DNA from: Microbacterium ginsengisoli
Lineage (GTDB): Bacteria; Actinomycetota; Actinomycetes; Actinomycetales; Microbacteriaceae
DNA length: 64,000 nucleotides
Direction of reading: 5' to 3'
NCBI RefSeq assembly: GCF_000956535.1
Contig: NZ_JYIY01000079.1
Coordinates: forward strand, 62,001 to 126,000
Made by a program: the position numbers and the translations under genes. The notes under the pieces were generated by a model. The model was given only the letters and a program-made list of their open reading frames with translations. It did not search any database and had not been told where the DNA came from. This document shows, one piece after another, positions 40,269-49,982 of this stretch; positions within the stretch are counted from its first letter, which is position 1; every line of letters starts with the position of its first letter.

Positions 40269-40616
40269 TCAGCGGTCGCGCTTCTCCTTGATCTTGGCCT
40301 TCTTGCCACGGAGGTTGCGCAGGTAGTAGAGCTTCGCGCGGCGCACGTCACCACGGGTGACGATCTCGATCTTGTCGAGAACCGGCGAGTGCACCGGGAA
40401 GGTGCGCTCGACGCCGACCTGGAAGCTGATCTTGCGCACCGTGAACGTCTCACGGACGCCGTCGCCGGAGCGGCCGATGACGACACCCTGGAAGACCTGC
40501 ACGCGCGAGCGGCTGCCTTCGACGATGTTCACGTGGACCTTGACGGTGTCACCGGGGGCGAAGGCGGGGATGTCGGAACGGAGCGACGCGGCGTCGAGCT
40601 CGTCGAGGATCTGCAT
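40269..40616 (-). CDS. rplS: 50S ribosomal protein L19
   Basis: Large-subunit protein of 115 aa at the subunit interface. It begins [19 protein letters not shown] and contains the family core [29 protein letters not shown] and the basic end [17 protein letters not shown]. The ATG at 40616 is chosen because homology starts there; the open frame has 29 additional codons of no similarity. It is followed by a GC hairpin. Confidence 0.97.
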   Translation of the reverse strand: MQILDELDAASLRSDIPAFAPGDTVKVHVNIVEGSRSRVQVFQGVVIGRSGDGVRETFTVRKISFQVGVERTFPVHSPVLDKIEIVTRGDVRRAKLYYLRNLRGKKAKIKEKRDR

Positions 40617-40806
40617 GATCTCTGCTTCCTGCAACCGCCACAGGTCGGCTGCATCGTTAGATGTACGGGGAATGTGCTCGTCCGCCGGAAGAATCTCCGG
40701 CACGCTCCCCTGAGGCAGAGCCCATCAGAGCACAAACAGCCATTGTGCCACGGATGACGAACGTCTCAAAACCGAGAGAGCGGATGCCGCGGCATCCGTC
40801 CTCGCG

Positions 40807-41304
40807 TCACTGTGCCCCGCGACTCGTCTCGGTGATGACGATGACCTCGTGCTCGCCCTGCGGGGCCGCCGGGCGCGGGCGCATCGGCGGGATGTAGCCC
40901 GTGCCGTCGGCGGCACGGAAGATCGCGCGGCCGGGCTTGGCTTCCCGCCACAGCTGCCACAGCGTCAGCCACAGCAGCGCGACCCCGACGAAGATGGTGA
41001 GCACCATGACCGGTGCCCACCAAGACTCGCGGAAGAAGCCGAGCGAGATCGTGAGGAGGTGCCAGACGGCGAAGCCCGCGACATCCAGCCATGACACGGC
41101 GCGGCTCTCCCGCACGGTCGGGCGCGCGCGGACCAGAAGGGCGAGCAGCAGCTGGCCGACGAGCACCGAGGGGATCGCGATGAACAGCACCCAGAGGAAC
41201 GCCCAGGCCCCGGCGTTGAACACGCCCCACCCGACGAACAGCCACGCCGGCAGCACGAAGGCGGCCGGGATGAGCCATCGGAAGAACGCGCGCCTGAGCC
41301 ACAT
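40807..41304 (-). CDS. Four-helix membrane protein of unknown function
   Basis: A 165-aa integral membrane protein with helices at about 8-30, 33-58, 72-92 and 100-122. It ends in a cytoplasmic tail that is Pro/Arg-rich and finishes EVIVITETSRGAQ. I do not recognise a transport or enzymatic motif. The start at the ATG 41304 (MWLRRAFFRWLIPAAF) fits a first helix; the frame upstream is basic non-coding-like sequence. It is divergent from map. Confidence 0.7.
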   Translation of the reverse strand: MWLRRAFFRWLIPAAFVLPAWLFVGWGVFNAGAWAFLWVLFIAIPSVLVGQLLLALLVRARPTVRESRAVSWLDVAGFAVWHLLTISLGFFRESWWAPVMVLTIFVGVALLWLTLWQLWREAKPGRAIFRAADGTGYIPPMRPRPAAPQGEHEVIVITETSRGAQ

Positions 41305-41423
41305 GACCCCGATGCTACGCCCGATGACGCCGCGCTCGGCTGCACCTTCGGCGATGCGGAGCCTCCTCTCAGCGGCGACAGCCGGGATCCGAGAGAATGG
41401 ATCAGATACAGGAGGCACCACCC

Positions 41424-42206
41424 ATGATCGAGCTGCGCACACCGACCGAGATCGAGCAGATGCGACCCGTCGGCCGGTTCGTCGCCGAGACGCTCGCGAC
41501 GCTGCGCGACGAGACATCGGTGGGCACGAACCTGCTCGCGATCGACCGCCGCGCTCACGACCTCATCCGCCGCGCGAGGGCGGAGTCCTGCTACATCGAC
41601 TACCACCCCTCGTTCGGGGCGAGCCCGTTCGGCAAGGTGATCTGCACGTCCGTCAACGATGCCGTGCTGCACGGACTCCCCCACGACTACGCCCTGCGCG
41701 ACGGCGACCTCGTGACTCTCGACTTCGCGGTCTCCATCGACGGCTGGGTGGCGGACTCGGCGGTCTCCTTCGTCGTCGGCACCGCCCGCGACGAAGACCT
41801 GCGTCTGATCGAGACCACGGAGCGCGCACTCGACGCGGCGATCGCCGCAGCGACCGTCGGCCACAAAGTCGGCGACATCTCCCACGCGATCGCCGCGGTG
41901 GCGCGCGGCGAGGGCTACAGCATCAACACCGATTTCGGCGGACACGGCGTCGGACACATCATGCACGGCGACCCGCACATCCCGAACGACGGGAAGGCGA
42001 ACCGCGGCTACCCGCTGCGCGACGGTCTCGTGATCGCGATCGAGCCGTGGTTCCTCGCGACGACCGACGAACTGGTCACCGACCCCGACGGCTGGACCCT
42101 GCGCAGCGCCGACGGTTCCCGGGGAGCGCACTCCGAGCACACGATCGCCGTCACCTCCGACGGCCCCATCGTGCTGACCGACCGGTCATTCCTCGGCGTC
42201 GACTGA
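41424..42206 (+). CDS. map: Methionine aminopeptidase (type I)
   Basis: Removes initiator methionine from nascent proteins (260 aa). The metal ligands are seen in [15 protein letters not shown] (two Asp), [15 protein letters not shown] (His), VIAIEPWF (Glu) and SEHTIAVT (Glu). The substrate His lies in [11 protein letters not shown] use the ATG at 41424 with AGGAGG eight bases upstream. The 3' end overlaps the trmD 3' end on the opposite strand by 21 bp. Confidence 0.96.
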   Translation: MIELRTPTEIEQMRPVGRFVAETLATLRDETSVGTNLLAIDRRAHDLIRRARAESCYIDYHPSFGASPFGKVICTSVNDAVLHGLPHDYALRDGDLVTLDFAVSIDGWVADSAVSFVVGTARDEDLRLIETTERALDAAIAAATVGHKVGDISHAIAAVARGEGYSINTDFGGHGVGHIMHGDPHIPNDGKANRGYPLRDGLVIAIEPWFLATTDELVTDPDGWTLRSADGSRGAHSEHTIAVTSDGPIVLTDRSFLGVD

Positions 42207-42896
42207 CTCCGCCGGCAGCAAGTCGGGGCGGCGCGCCCGCGTGCGCTCGACCTGCTGGTCGTGCCGCCACGCGGCGATGCGCCCGTGGTCGCCGCTGAGG
42301 AGGACGGGCGGCACGTCTCTGCCGCGCCAGCTCGACGGCTTCGTGTACGACGGGTACTCGAGGAGCCCGTCCTCGTGCGATTCCTCGACGAGGCTCTCGG
42401 GATTTCCGACCACCCCGGGAATGAGTCGTCCGATCGCCTCGATCATGGCCATCGCAGCGACCTCGCCGCCGTTGAGCACATAGTCGCCGAGACTCACGAG
42501 CCGAACCTCGCCGAGCCGCGCCGCCTCCTCGAAGACGCGCTCGTCGATGCCCTCGTAGCGTCCGCATCCGAACACGAGGTGCTCACGGGTGGACAGCTCC
42601 CGCGCGAGCGACTGGGTGAACCGCTCCCCCGCGGGCGACGGGAAGATGAGAGTCGGGGATGCCGCGGCATCCGCCACGATCGCATCGAGGGCCTCGCCCC
42701 AGGGTTCGGGCTTCATGACCATCCCGGCACCGCCCCCGTACGGACTGTCATCGACGGTGCGATGACGATCGTGGGTGTGATCGCGCAGATCGTGCACGCG
42801 CACGTCGAGGATGCCGCGCCCCCGCGCCTTCCCGAGAAGGGAGACCTCGAGGACGTCGAAGAACGAGGGGAAGATCGAGACGACGTCGATGCGCAT
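42186..42896 (-). CDS. trmD: tRNA (guanine-N1-)-methyltransferase
   Basis: Methylates G37 of tRNAs with SAM (236 aa), preventing +1 frameshifting. The SPOUT-knot elements are present: [13 protein letters not shown] at the start, [40 protein letters not shown], and [13 protein letters not shown] near the end. It is the last gene of rpsP-KH-rimM-trmD and is 1 bp downstream of rimM. It is convergent with map, overlapping it by 21 bp. Confidence 0.96.
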   Translation of the reverse strand: MRIDVVSIFPSFFDVLEVSLLGKARGRGILDVRVHDLRDHTHDRHRTVDDSPYGGGAGMVMKPEPWGEALDAIVADAAASPTLIFPSPAGERFTQSLARELSTREHLVFGCGRYEGIDERVFEEAARLGEVRLVSLGDYVLNGGEVAAMAMIEAIGRLIPGVVGNPESLVEESHEDGLLEYPSYTKPSSWRGRDVPPVLLSGDHGRIAAWRHDQQVERTRARRPDLLPAESVDAEE

Positions 42897-42897
42897 G

Positions 42898-43560
42898 TCA
42901 GCGCTCGTCGGTCTCGTCGTCGGTCTCGTCGTCCTCGGTTCCGGGAGCGGTCGGAGCCGGCTCGGGATCGTCGTCGACGAGATCCTCGAACAGACCGTTC
43001 GGCGGCGTCACGACCACACGACCGCCGTGCACGTCGACCTCCGGGACGATGGCCGACACGAACGGCACGAGCACCTCGCGCTCCCCCGCCTTGACGATGA
43101 GGAGATCCTGCGCGGGAAGGTGGTCGACGCGGACGACGCGCCCCACGCTCTGTCCCTCTCGTACGACGTCGAGTCCGACGAGCTGATGGTCGAACCAGGC
43201 ATCGTCCTCGGCGGGGGCGGCGTCATCCTGGTCGATCCAGAGGATGGCGCGCACGAGGGAGTCCGCGCCGGTGCGGTCCTCCACGCCGTCGAAGAACACG
43301 ACCGGGTGGGAGTTCATCCACCGGAACTCACGCACGGTGACGGTCTTGCCGAACCACTCCGAGGAGTCCGGCACCTGCAGGATGAACGCGGCACCGGGGA
43401 CGAAGCGACCGTCGGGGTCGTCGGTGTAGAGCTCGAGTTTGAGGGCGCCCTTCAGGCCATGGGCCTTCACGAGCCGGCCGACACGGAGCTGGGTCTTGCC
43501 GGGTCGGGGTGCGCGCACGCCGGAGCGCGCCCGCGCGTCGGGGCTGGGGGTCGCGGACAT
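42898..43560 (-). CDS. rimM: Ribosome maturation factor RimM
   Basis: 16S rRNA-processing factor (220 aa) that acts on the 30S head with S19. It has the N-terminal RimM barrel ([20 protein letters not shown], about 23-42) and the PRC-barrel half ([35 protein letters not shown]). A 20-residue basic/proline N-terminal extension and an acidic Asp/Glu tail ([17 protein letters not shown]) flank the core. The ATG overlaps the KH-gene stop by 3 bp. Confidence 0.93.
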   Translation of the reverse strand: MSATPSPDARARSGVRAPRPGKTQLRVGRLVKAHGLKGALKLELYTDDPDGRFVPGAAFILQVPDSSEWFGKTVTVREFRWMNSHPVVFFDGVEDRTGADSLVRAILWIDQDDAAPAEDDAWFDHQLVGLDVVREGQSVGRVVRVDHLPAQDLLIVKAGEREVLVPFVSAIVPEVDVHGGRVVVTPPNGLFEDLVDDDPEPAPTAPGTEDDETDDETDER

Positions 43561-43790
43561 CAGTCGTCGGAGATGTCGACGCGCACCCGCCGGCCGGCGG
43601 CCAGGGCGGCCACGACCGTTCGCAGGGACTTGGCTGTGCGGCCGCCGCGCCCGATCACGCGACCACGGTCGTCGGGGTGGACGTGCACATCTAGCACATC
43701 CCCCCGCGGCGATGAGGTGGCCTCGATGCGTACGTCATCGGGACGATCGACGATCGCCTTCACGACGTGCTCGAGCGCGGCAGCCAGCAC
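43560..43790 (-). CDS. KH-domain RNA-binding protein (KhpA-like)
   Basis: A 76-aa single KH domain. The GxxG loop is clear in GRVIGRGGRTAKSLRTVV (about 45-60), with the start MLAAALEHVVKAIVDRPDDV and the end AAGRRVRVDISDD. The family sits between rpsP and rimM in many Gram-positive bacteria and binds RNA, often with KhpB. It starts 4 bp after rpsP and its stop overlaps the rimM start. Confidence 0.92.
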   Translation of the reverse strand: MLAAALEHVVKAIVDRPDDVRIEATSSPRGDVLDVHVHPDDRGRVIGRGGRTAKSLRTVVAALAAGRRVRVDISDD

Positions 43791-43794
43791 GGGC

Positions 43795-44235
43795 TCAGTC
43801 CTCGGTGGTCGAGGCGTCGGCCTCGGCCTCGTCCGCGGCGGGGGCCTCGTCGGCGGTCTCCGCGACGGGCTCCTCGGCCTTCTTCTCGACCTTGGGCTTG
43901 ACGACCGACTTCTTGGCGGTGTCGGCCACGAACTCGGCCTTGCCCTCGGCGACCTTCACGGTCGAGACGGCGTTCTTGTCACCCTTGAACTGGCCCCAGT
44001 CGCCGGTGAGCTTGAGGAGCACGAGCACCTGCTCGGTCGGCTGGGCGCCGACGCTGAGCCAGTACTGCGCACGCTCCGAGTCGACCTGGATGAGCGAGGG
44101 CTCCTCGGTCGGGTGGTACTTGCCGATCTCCTCGATGACGCGACCGTCGCGCTTGGTGCGCGAGTCGGCGACGACGATGCGGTAGTAGGGCGCACGGATC
44201 TTGCCCAGGCGCTTGAGACGGATCTTGACAGCCAC
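43795..44235 (-). CDS. rpsP: 30S ribosomal protein S16
   Basis: Small-subunit assembly protein (146 aa). The core, about 1-80, begins [20 protein letters not shown] and includes [19 protein letters not shown]. The remaining residues form an Ala/Glu/Lys-rich extension ending EADASTTED, so it is much longer than E. coli S16. The start is GTG at 44235 with AGGAG four bases upstream; the longer frame upstream lacks homology. It heads the rpsP-KH-rimM-trmD operon. A TAGACC box at 44351-44356 could start a leader of about 110 nt. Confidence 0.96.
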   Translation of the reverse strand: MAVKIRLKRLGKIRAPYYRIVVADSRTKRDGRVIEEIGKYHPTEEPSLIQVDSERAQYWLSVGAQPTEQVLVLLKLTGDWGQFKGDKNAVSTVKVAEGKAEFVADTAKKSVVKPKVEKKAEEPVAETADEAPAADEAEADASTTED

Positions 44236-44416
44236 GATTCTCCTGAATGGTGTGTACGTGAATGAACGTCGCCTGGAGCGTGGGGTGCACACCCGGCGGA
44301 AGCTCGAAGGGGTGGATGTCGCCGGATAGAGGGTCGGGCGATGGTCCAGCGGTCTATTTTGCCAGAAGATGACGGATGCCGCGAACCGCCATGACTCGCT
44401 CTGCCAGACTGTGCGC

Positions 44417-45577
44417 GTGCCGCAGCCCTTCGCCGAGTCAGCGCGTTCCACCGTGGGTCTGGAATGGGAGCTGATGCTCGCCGACGCGGACTCCGGTGAC
44501 CTCGTAGGCGCAGGCCCCGAGATCGTCGAGGCGTTGGCCGACGCGACGGCCTCGGAGCGATTCACCGTGACCGGCGAGCTGCTCACCAACACCGTCGAAG
44601 TGACGAGCGGCATCGGTCACACGGTCGCCGAGGCGGTCGGCGATGTCACGGACGCCATCAGCGCGGTGCGCTCCGAGACCGACCGGGCCGGCATCGAGCT
44701 GCTCTCGGCCGGAAGCCACCCCTTCGCGCAGTGGTACGAGCAGTCGGTGACCGACAAGACGCGCTACCACTCGCTCGTCGAGCGCACGCAGTGGTGGGGT
44801 CGCAACATGATGATCTGGGGAGTGCACGTGCACGTGGGCGTCGACGACGTCAGCAAGGTCATGCCGATCGTCGGCGCCCTGTCCACCTACCTCCCGCACC
44901 TGCTCGCGCTGTCGTCGTCGAGCCCGTTCTGGGCCGGGGAGCGCACGGGCTACGCCTCGAACCGCTCTCTCGTCTTCCAGCAGCTGCCGACCGCCGGGGT
45001 GCCGTGGGCCATCGACGACTGGGGCGACTTCGAGGCCTACCTCGACGACATGACCCGCACCGGCGTGATGGCCGACGCCACCGAGGTGAGATGGGACATC
45101 CGCCCGGCGCCGCGATGGGGAACCATCGAGGTGCGCGCGTGCGACGGGATGTCGACCGTCGCCGAGCTCTCCGCCGTCGCCGCCCTCACGCAGGCGTTGG
45201 TTGAGGACTTCTCCCGCCGCCTCGACGCCGGTGAGACGCTCCCCCGGCTTCAGCCGTGGTTCACGCGCGAGAACAAGTGGCGCGCCGCCCGCTACGGACT
45301 CGGTGCGCGGGTGATCGCCGACACCGAGGGCCGTCAGGTTCCGGTGCGCGACGACCTCCTCGAGACCCTCGAGCGTCTGGCACCCATCGCCGCCGACCTG
45401 GGCGCCGCCGACGAGCTGCGGGGTGTGGACGACATCCTCACCCGCGGGTCGAGTGCGTCACGGCAGCTCGCCGTCGCGGATGCCGCCGACGGAGACCTGC
45501 GCGCGGTGGTGCGCCATCTCATCGCCGAGTTCCACGCGGGAGCACCCGCTCGCCCCTGGCCGACCGCCCGCGCCTGA
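44417..45577 (+). CDS. Carboxylate-amine ligase of the YbdK / glutamate-cysteine ligase-2 family
   Basis: ATP-grasp-like GCS2 enzyme of 386 aa. Motifs: [13 protein letters not shown] at the N-terminus (metal/nucleotide Glu residues), [23 protein letters not shown] (about 125-140) and [20 protein letters not shown] (about 228). The activity of actinobacterial members is weak gamma-glutamylcysteine synthesis in vitro; the physiological role is uncertain. The GTG at 44417 is chosen because a CAGACT box lies six bases upstream, matching the leaderless pattern. It is convergent with ffh. Confidence 0.88.
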   Translation: MPQPFAESARSTVGLEWELMLADADSGDLVGAGPEIVEALADATASERFTVTGELLTNTVEVTSGIGHTVAEAVGDVTDAISAVRSETDRAGIELLSAGSHPFAQWYEQSVTDKTRYHSLVERTQWWGRNMMIWGVHVHVGVDDVSKVMPIVGALSTYLPHLLALSSSSPFWAGERTGYASNRSLVFQQLPTAGVPWAIDDWGDFEAYLDDMTRTGVMADATEVRWDIRPAPRWGTIEVRACDGMSTVAELSAVAALTQALVEDFSRRLDAGETLPRLQPWFTRENKWRAARYGLGARVIADTEGRQVPVRDDLLETLERLAPIAADLGAADELRGVDDILTRGSSASRQLAVADAADGDLRAVVRHLIAEFHAGAPARPWPTARA

Positions 45578-45588
45578 GGCGCCGGCGG

Positions 45589-47136
45589 TCAGGAGCGCCG
45601 GAGAAGCTTCTGCAGATCGGCGAGGTCGGCCTCACTCGGCGCGGCGTTGCCGCCGCCCAATCCGAAACCGCTGCCCGTGGGCACCACCGGCTCCGTGGCG
45701 ATGCCGGCGTTCTCGGCCGCGCGCTTGGCCGGGTTGCCCGACCGGGATCCGCGCGCCTTCTGCTGCTTGCCCCGCTTGCCGCCGCCGTGGGCACCCGGAA
45801 CCGGACCCATGCCCGGGATGGCGGGCACGCCGCCGCGCGCCACGGTCTTCATCATCTTCGCCGCCTGCTCGAAACGGTTGACGAGCTGGTTGACGTCGGT
45901 GACGGTCATGCCCGATCCGCGCGCGATACGCAGCCGACGCGAGCCGTTGAGGAGCTTCGGGTTGCGGCGCTCGCCCGGCGTCATCGAGCGGATGATCGCC
46001 TCGGTGCGGTCGATCTCGCGCTCGTCGAAGTTCTCGAGCTGCTGCTTCATCTGGCCCATGCCCGGGAGCATCCCGAGCATCTTCTTCATCGAGCCCATCT
46101 TCTTGAGCTGCTGCATCTGCTCGAGGAAGTCCTCGAGGGTGAACTGCTCCTTCGCGAGCTTCTCGGCGACCTTCAGCGCCTCGGCCTCGTCGAAGGCCTG
46201 CTGCGCCTGCTCGATGAGGGTGAGGATGTCACCGAGGTCGAGGATGCGGCTCGCCATACGGTCGGGGTGGAAGACCTCGAGGTCCTCGAGTCCCTCGCCG
46301 TTGGACGCGTAGATGATCGGTCGGCCGGTGATCGACGCGACCGACAGCGCCGCGCCGCCGCGGGCGTCGCCGTCGAGCTTCGAGAGCACGACACCGGTGA
46401 AGTCCACGCCCTCCTGGAAGGCGCGGGCGGTGGTGACGGCATCCTGACCGATCATCGCGTCGATCACGAACAGCACCTCGTCGGGGCTGATGGCGGCGCG
46501 GATGTCGGCGGCCTGCGTCATGAGCTCCGCATCGACACCGAGGCGGCCGGCGGTGTCGACGATCACGACGTCGTGCTGATGGCGCGTCGCGAACTCGACG
46601 CCGTCGCGCGCCACCGTGATGGGGTCGCCGACGCCGTTGCCGGGCTCCGGGGCGAAGATCGTGGCACCGGCGCGCTCGGCGACGACGGTGAGCTGGGTGA
46701 CGGCGTTGGGGCGCTGCAGGTCGGCGGCCACGAGCAGGGGGGTGTGGCCCTCCTTCTCGAGGAGCTTCGCGAGCTTGCCGGCGAAGGTCGTCTTTCCGGA
46801 GCCCTGGAGTCCGGCGAGCATGATGACGGTGGGAGGGTTCTTCGCGAACTGCAGTCGGCGCTGCTCGCCGCCGAGGATCGCGACCAGCTCCTCGTTGACG
46901 ATCTGCACGACCTGCTGCGCCGGGTTGAGCGCCCGATTGACCTCGTCGCCGAGGGCCCGCTCGCGCACCTTCGCGGTGAACTCCTTCACCACCACCAACG
47001 CCACGTCGGCCTCGAGGAGCGCCCGACGGATCTCGCGGACGGTGCCGTCGACGTCGGCCGGGGTCAGCTTGCCCTTGGTGCGAAGACCCCGGAAGGTCTC
47101 GGTCAGCCGGTCGGAGAGTGTGCCGAAAGTCGCCAT
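45589..47136 (-). CDS. ffh: Signal recognition particle protein Ffh
   Basis: GTPase (515 aa) that binds 4.5S RNA and signal sequences. The N domain (about 1-85) precedes the G domain with GLQGSGKTTFAGKLAKLL (about 105), DTAGRLGVDAEL (about 190) and TKLDGDARGG-like SKLDGDARGG (about 248). The methionine-rich M domain follows (FLEQMQQLKKMGSMKKMLGM, LPGMGQMKQQL). The C-terminus is extended by a Gly/Arg/Pro-rich region. A TAAACT box (47146-47151) would give a leader of only about three bases. The ATG has no Shine-Dalgarno. Confidence 0.97.
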   Translation of the reverse strand: MATFGTLSDRLTETFRGLRTKGKLTPADVDGTVREIRRALLEADVALVVVKEFTAKVRERALGDEVNRALNPAQQVVQIVNEELVAILGGEQRRLQFAKNPPTVIMLAGLQGSGKTTFAGKLAKLLEKEGHTPLLVAADLQRPNAVTQLTVVAERAGATIFAPEPGNGVGDPITVARDGVEFATRHQHDVVIVDTAGRLGVDAELMTQAADIRAAISPDEVLFVIDAMIGQDAVTTARAFQEGVDFTGVVLSKLDGDARGGAALSVASITGRPIIYASNGEGLEDLEVFHPDRMASRILDLGDILTLIEQAQQAFDEAEALKVAEKLAKEQFTLEDFLEQMQQLKKMGSMKKMLGMLPGMGQMKQQLENFDEREIDRTEAIIRSMTPGERRNPKLLNGSRRLRIARGSGMTVTDVNQLVNRFEQAAKMMKTVARGGVPAIPGMGPVPGAHGGGKRGKQQKARGSRSGNPAKRAAENAGIATEPVVPTGSGFGLGGGNAAPSEADLADLQKLLRRS

Positions 47137-47145
47137 GATGCGCCA

Positions 47146-47151
47146 AGTTTA
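47146..47151 (-). promoter_or_regulatory. -10 box upstream of ffh
   Basis: TAAACT on the minus strand, nine bases before the ffh ATG. The box overlaps the stop of the tetR-type gene. Confidence 0.45.
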
Positions 47152-47718
47152 CGCGAGCGGGGTGCCGTCGACGGCGGCGAGAGCGGCGGCGAGCGGCGCA
47201 GACAGGGCGGATGTCCCGGGCCCGGCGTGCGCCCACGCCCGGAGGGCCGCGAACAGGGCGCCGGCGTAGGCCGCGGCGCGCACCTCGGCGACGAGCCGCG
47301 ACTGGCCGCCGGCGGCGAGTCGTCGCGCGATCGCCCGACCGAGGCGGGCCTGACGCGTGGCGGCATCGCGGTCGAGCTCGCCGGCGACCCCCATCGCCTC
47401 GGCGTGCACGAGCGCGAGCGCGAGCGCGTCGGGAGCGAACCCGTCGGCGATCGCGACGAGCGCGGCCCGAACCGCGGCATCCCCGTCGCCCTCGCCCGCG
47501 TCGAGGCGCTGCGCCGCCGTCGTCAGCCGCTCGTCGAGGCCGCTCCAGAGCACCTCCGCCTTCGAGTCGAAGTAGTTGAAGAAGCTCGAGCGGCTGACGC
47601 CGGCCCGCACGGTGATGTCGGCGACCGAGGTCGCGTCGTACCCCTGTTCGAGGAACAGCTCGCACGCGGCATCCGAGATCGTCTCGCGCGAGGTCGCGCG
47701 CGGTCGTCCGGATGCCAT
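47149..47718 (-). CDS. TetR family transcriptional regulator
   Basis: A 189-aa regulator. The N-terminal HTH (about 8-55) reads RETISDAACELFLEQGYDAT then VADITVRAGVSRSSFFNYF, a typical TetR motif. The C-terminal ligand domain (about 70-189) is Ala/Leu-rich and of unknown specificity. The ATG at 47716-47718 is six bases from a TACGCT box. A 23-bp palindrome 39 bp upstream, between this gene and lipB, is its probable operator. There is no adjacent efflux pump, the usual TetR partner. Confidence 0.9.
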   Translation of the reverse strand: MASGRPRATSRETISDAACELFLEQGYDATSVADITVRAGVSRSSFFNYFDSKAEVLWSGLDERLTTAAQRLDAGEGDGDAAVRAALVAIADGFAPDALALALVHAEAMGVAGELDRDAATRQARLGRAIARRLAAGGQSRLVAEVRAAAYAGALFAALRAWAHAGPGTSALSAPLAAALAAVDGTPLA

Positions 47719-47724
47719 GCCCTC

Positions 47725-47730
47725 AGCGTA
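47725..47730 (-). promoter_or_regulatory. -10 box of leaderless tetR-type gene promoter
   Basis: TACGCT on the minus strand, six bases before the ATG at 47718. Confidence 0.6.
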
Positions 47731-47756
47731 CGGTCCCTCTCGCCCGACGCGGGCGT

Positions 47757-47779
47757 ATTGTTGGACGCAGTCCAGCAAT
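47757..47779. promoter_or_regulatory. Palindromic operator candidate between the TetR gene and lipB
   Basis: attgttggac-gca-gtccagcaat, 10-bp arms with one mismatch. The TTGGAC..GTCCAA-like symmetry is typical of TetR operators. Its right edge is 16 bp before the lipB GTG, and its left edge is close to the -35 region of the regulator gene, so both genes could be controlled. Confidence 0.7.
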
Positions 47780-47795
47780 CAATGATCGGAGCATC

Positions 47796-48434
47796 GTGCT
47801 CGACATCCAGACCGTGGGCCTCGCGCCCGATTACGTGCCCTACCTCGACGGCTGGGCACTGCAGCGCCGCATCCACGCCGACGTCGTCGCCGGTACCCGG
47901 AACGACACCCTGCTGCTGCTCGAGCACGAGGCCGTCTACACGGCCGGCAAGCGCACCGAGCCGCAGGAGCGCCCGCAGGACGGCACGCCCGTCATCGACG
48001 TCGACCGCGGCGGCAAGATCACCTGGCACGGACCCGGCCAGCTCGTCGGCTACCCGATCGTGCGCCTGGGCGAGCCCGTCGACGTCGTCGCCCACGTGCG
48101 CCGCATCGAACGCCTCCTCATCGCCGCACTCGCCGGGCACGGCGTCGACGGCTACCAGGTCGAGGGACGCAGCGGCGTCTGGGTGCGCCGTCCGCTGTCG
48201 GAGGACAAGGTCGCCGCCATCGGCGTGCGCGTCGAGAAGGGCGTCACCATGCACGGATTCGCGGTCAACTGCGACAACACCCTCAGCGGCTTCGGCGGCA
48301 TCATCCCCTGCGGTATCACCGACGCGGGGGTCACCACGGTCAGCGAGGTCGTCGGGCAGGATGTCGCGCCCCGCGACATCATCGCGTCGGTCGCCGAGGT
48401 CTTCGCCGGCGAGTACGCGGGGGCCGTCGCGTGA
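47796..48434 (+). CDS. lipB: Lipoyl(octanoyl) transferase
   Basis: Transfers octanoyl from ACP to lipoyl domains of 2-oxoacid dehydrogenases (212 aa). The family segments are present: [37 protein letters not shown] and the thioester Cys in [13 protein letters not shown]. The Lys in [13 protein letters not shown] is the conserved partner residue. I use GTG at 47796 with GGAG five bases upstream. Its stop overlaps lipA as GTGA. Confidence 0.95.
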   Translation: MLDIQTVGLAPDYVPYLDGWALQRRIHADVVAGTRNDTLLLLEHEAVYTAGKRTEPQERPQDGTPVIDVDRGGKITWHGPGQLVGYPIVRLGEPVDVVAHVRRIERLLIAALAGHGVDGYQVEGRSGVWVRRPLSEDKVAAIGVRVEKGVTMHGFAVNCDNTLSGFGGIIPCGITDAGVTTVSEVVGQDVAPRDIIASVAEVFAGEYAGAVA

Positions 48435-49429
48435 GCGCCGGGCCGGAGGGCCGCAAGCTGCTGCGCCTCGAGGTGCGCAACGCGGAGACCCCCATCGAAC
48501 GCAAGCCCGAGTGGATCAAGACCAAGGCGAAGCTCGGCCCCGAGTACCGGGAGCTTCACGCTCTCGTGAAGAACGAAGACCTGCACACCGTGTGCCAGGA
48601 GGCGGGATGCCCCAACATCTTCGAGTGCTGGGAGGACCGCGAGGCCACCTTCCTCATCGGCGGCTCGCAGTGCACCCGCCGCTGCGACTTCTGCCAGATC
48701 GACACCGGCAAGCCCGCCGATTACGACACCGACGAGCCGCGCCGGGTGGCGGAGAGCGTCACCCGGATGCAGCTGCGCTACGCCACCGTCACCGGCGTCG
48801 CTCGCGACGACCTCCCCGATGAGGGCGCATGGCTCCACGCCGAGACCGTGCGTCAGATCCACGCGCAGAACCCCGGCACCGGAGTCGAGATCCTCGCGAC
48901 GGACTTCTCCGGAAACCCCGACCTGCTCGGCGAGGTGTTCGCGGCGCGCCCCGAGGTGTTCGCCCACAACGTCGAGACCGTGCCGCGCATCTTCAAGCGC
49001 ATCCGTCCCGCCTTCCGCTACGAGCGATCGCTGGGCGTGCTGACCCAGGCCCGCGCGGCAGGCCTCATCACGAAGTCGAACCTGATCCTCGGCATGGGCG
49101 AGGAGCCCGCAGAAGTCGTACAGGCGCTGCAGGACCTCCACGATGCCGGCACCGACATCATCACGATCACCCAGTACCTGCGGCCGACCCCGCGCCACCT
49201 CCCTGTGGCGCGCTGGGTGAAGCCCGAGGAGTTCGTCGAATTCAAGCAGGAGGCCGAGCGCATCGGGTTCCTGGGCGTGCTCGCGGGGCCGCTCGTGCGC
49301 TCGTCGTACCGGGCCGGGCGCCTCTGGGCGCAGTCGATGCTCGCCAAGGGCCGCGACATCCCTGAGGACCTGCAGCACCTCGCCCGCGACATCCAAGCCG
49401 GCGACACCACCTTCGCGCAGGCGGTGTGA
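48431..49429 (+). CDS. lipA: Lipoyl synthase
   Basis: Radical-SAM enzyme (332 aa) that inserts two sulfurs into the octanoyl chain. It has the auxiliary-cluster cysteines in [13 protein letters not shown] (about 57-69), the radical-[11 protein letters not shown] (about 83-90) and the C-terminal RSSYRAG with the Ser ligand of the auxiliary cluster. [10 protein letters not shown] is the SAM-side motif. The GTG start overlaps lipB, forming a two-gene lipoate synthesis operon below the palindrome. Confidence 0.96.
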   Translation: MSAGPEGRKLLRLEVRNAETPIERKPEWIKTKAKLGPEYRELHALVKNEDLHTVCQEAGCPNIFECWEDREATFLIGGSQCTRRCDFCQIDTGKPADYDTDEPRRVAESVTRMQLRYATVTGVARDDLPDEGAWLHAETVRQIHAQNPGTGVEILATDFSGNPDLLGEVFAARPEVFAHNVETVPRIFKRIRPAFRYERSLGVLTQARAAGLITKSNLILGMGEEPAEVVQALQDLHDAGTDIITITQYLRPTPRHLPVARWVKPEEFVEFKQEAERIGFLGVLAGPLVRSSYRAGRLWAQSMLAKGRDIPEDLQHLARDIQAGDTTFAQAV

Positions 49430-49435
49430 CAGATC

Positions 49436-49936
49436 TCAGTCGGCCGAACTGACCGACGAGACCTGACCGTCGGAGTCGAGGTTCACGAGCAGCGCGTCGT
49501 CGGCGCCTTCGGGATCGAGCGCGTACTCGAGAACCGCGAACGGCTCGGTGCCGTCGTGCTCGTCCGCGAGGATCGTGAGACTCGTGAGTGTGAGAGCGCG
49601 GATGATGTCGATGTGGTCGTCGCCCGAGACATCCACGAGGAAGTCCTCCAGCTCGTCGCCGAGGCGTTCCTGCTGCTGCAGCACGTACTCGGTGACCTCG
49701 CTCGTGCGGTCGTCGAGTTCGCCGACCATCGCATTGCGGGCCATGAGGTCGACCCGCTCGAGGGCAGAGATGAGGGCCGCCGCCGTGTCGAGCGCCGCGG
49801 TGGTGACATCCTCCTGATCGGGCGCCGTGAGATCGACCGTCACCGACTGGTCGCCGAACTCGACCGTCTCCGACCAGAAGATCGATCCGTCGGGGCCGGA
49901 CTCGAGGAGTCCGAAGAAGTCGTGCTCGATCGCCAT
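49436..49936 (-). CDS. DUF2004-like protein
   Basis: A 166-aa very acidic soluble protein. It begins MAIEHDFFGLLESGPDGSIF with the aromatic FGxL opening seen in DUF2004 proteins, followed by WSETVEFGDQSVTVDL, a helical middle and a C-terminal half with DDHIDIIRALTLTSLTIL. The DUF assignment is from pattern recall and needs a profile search. It is convergent with lipA (gap of 6 bp). Confidence 0.6.
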   Translation of the reverse strand: MAIEHDFFGLLESGPDGSIFWSETVEFGDQSVTVDLTAPDQEDVTTAALDTAAALISALERVDLMARNAMVGELDDRTSEVTEYVLQQQERLGDELEDFLVDVSGDDHIDIIRALTLTSLTILADEHDGTEPFAVLEYALDPEGADDALLVNLDSDGQVSSVSSAD

Positions 49937-49982
49937 GTCCCCATGAAACCAGCAGGACTGCCCGGGCGGTAGCCCGACGCGC

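Noticed and set aside
44236..44613. Upstream extension of the rpsP frame
   Set aside because: The S16 sequence starts at the GTG with a Shine-Dalgarno. The upstream part is not conserved-looking and overlaps the YbdK-type gene.
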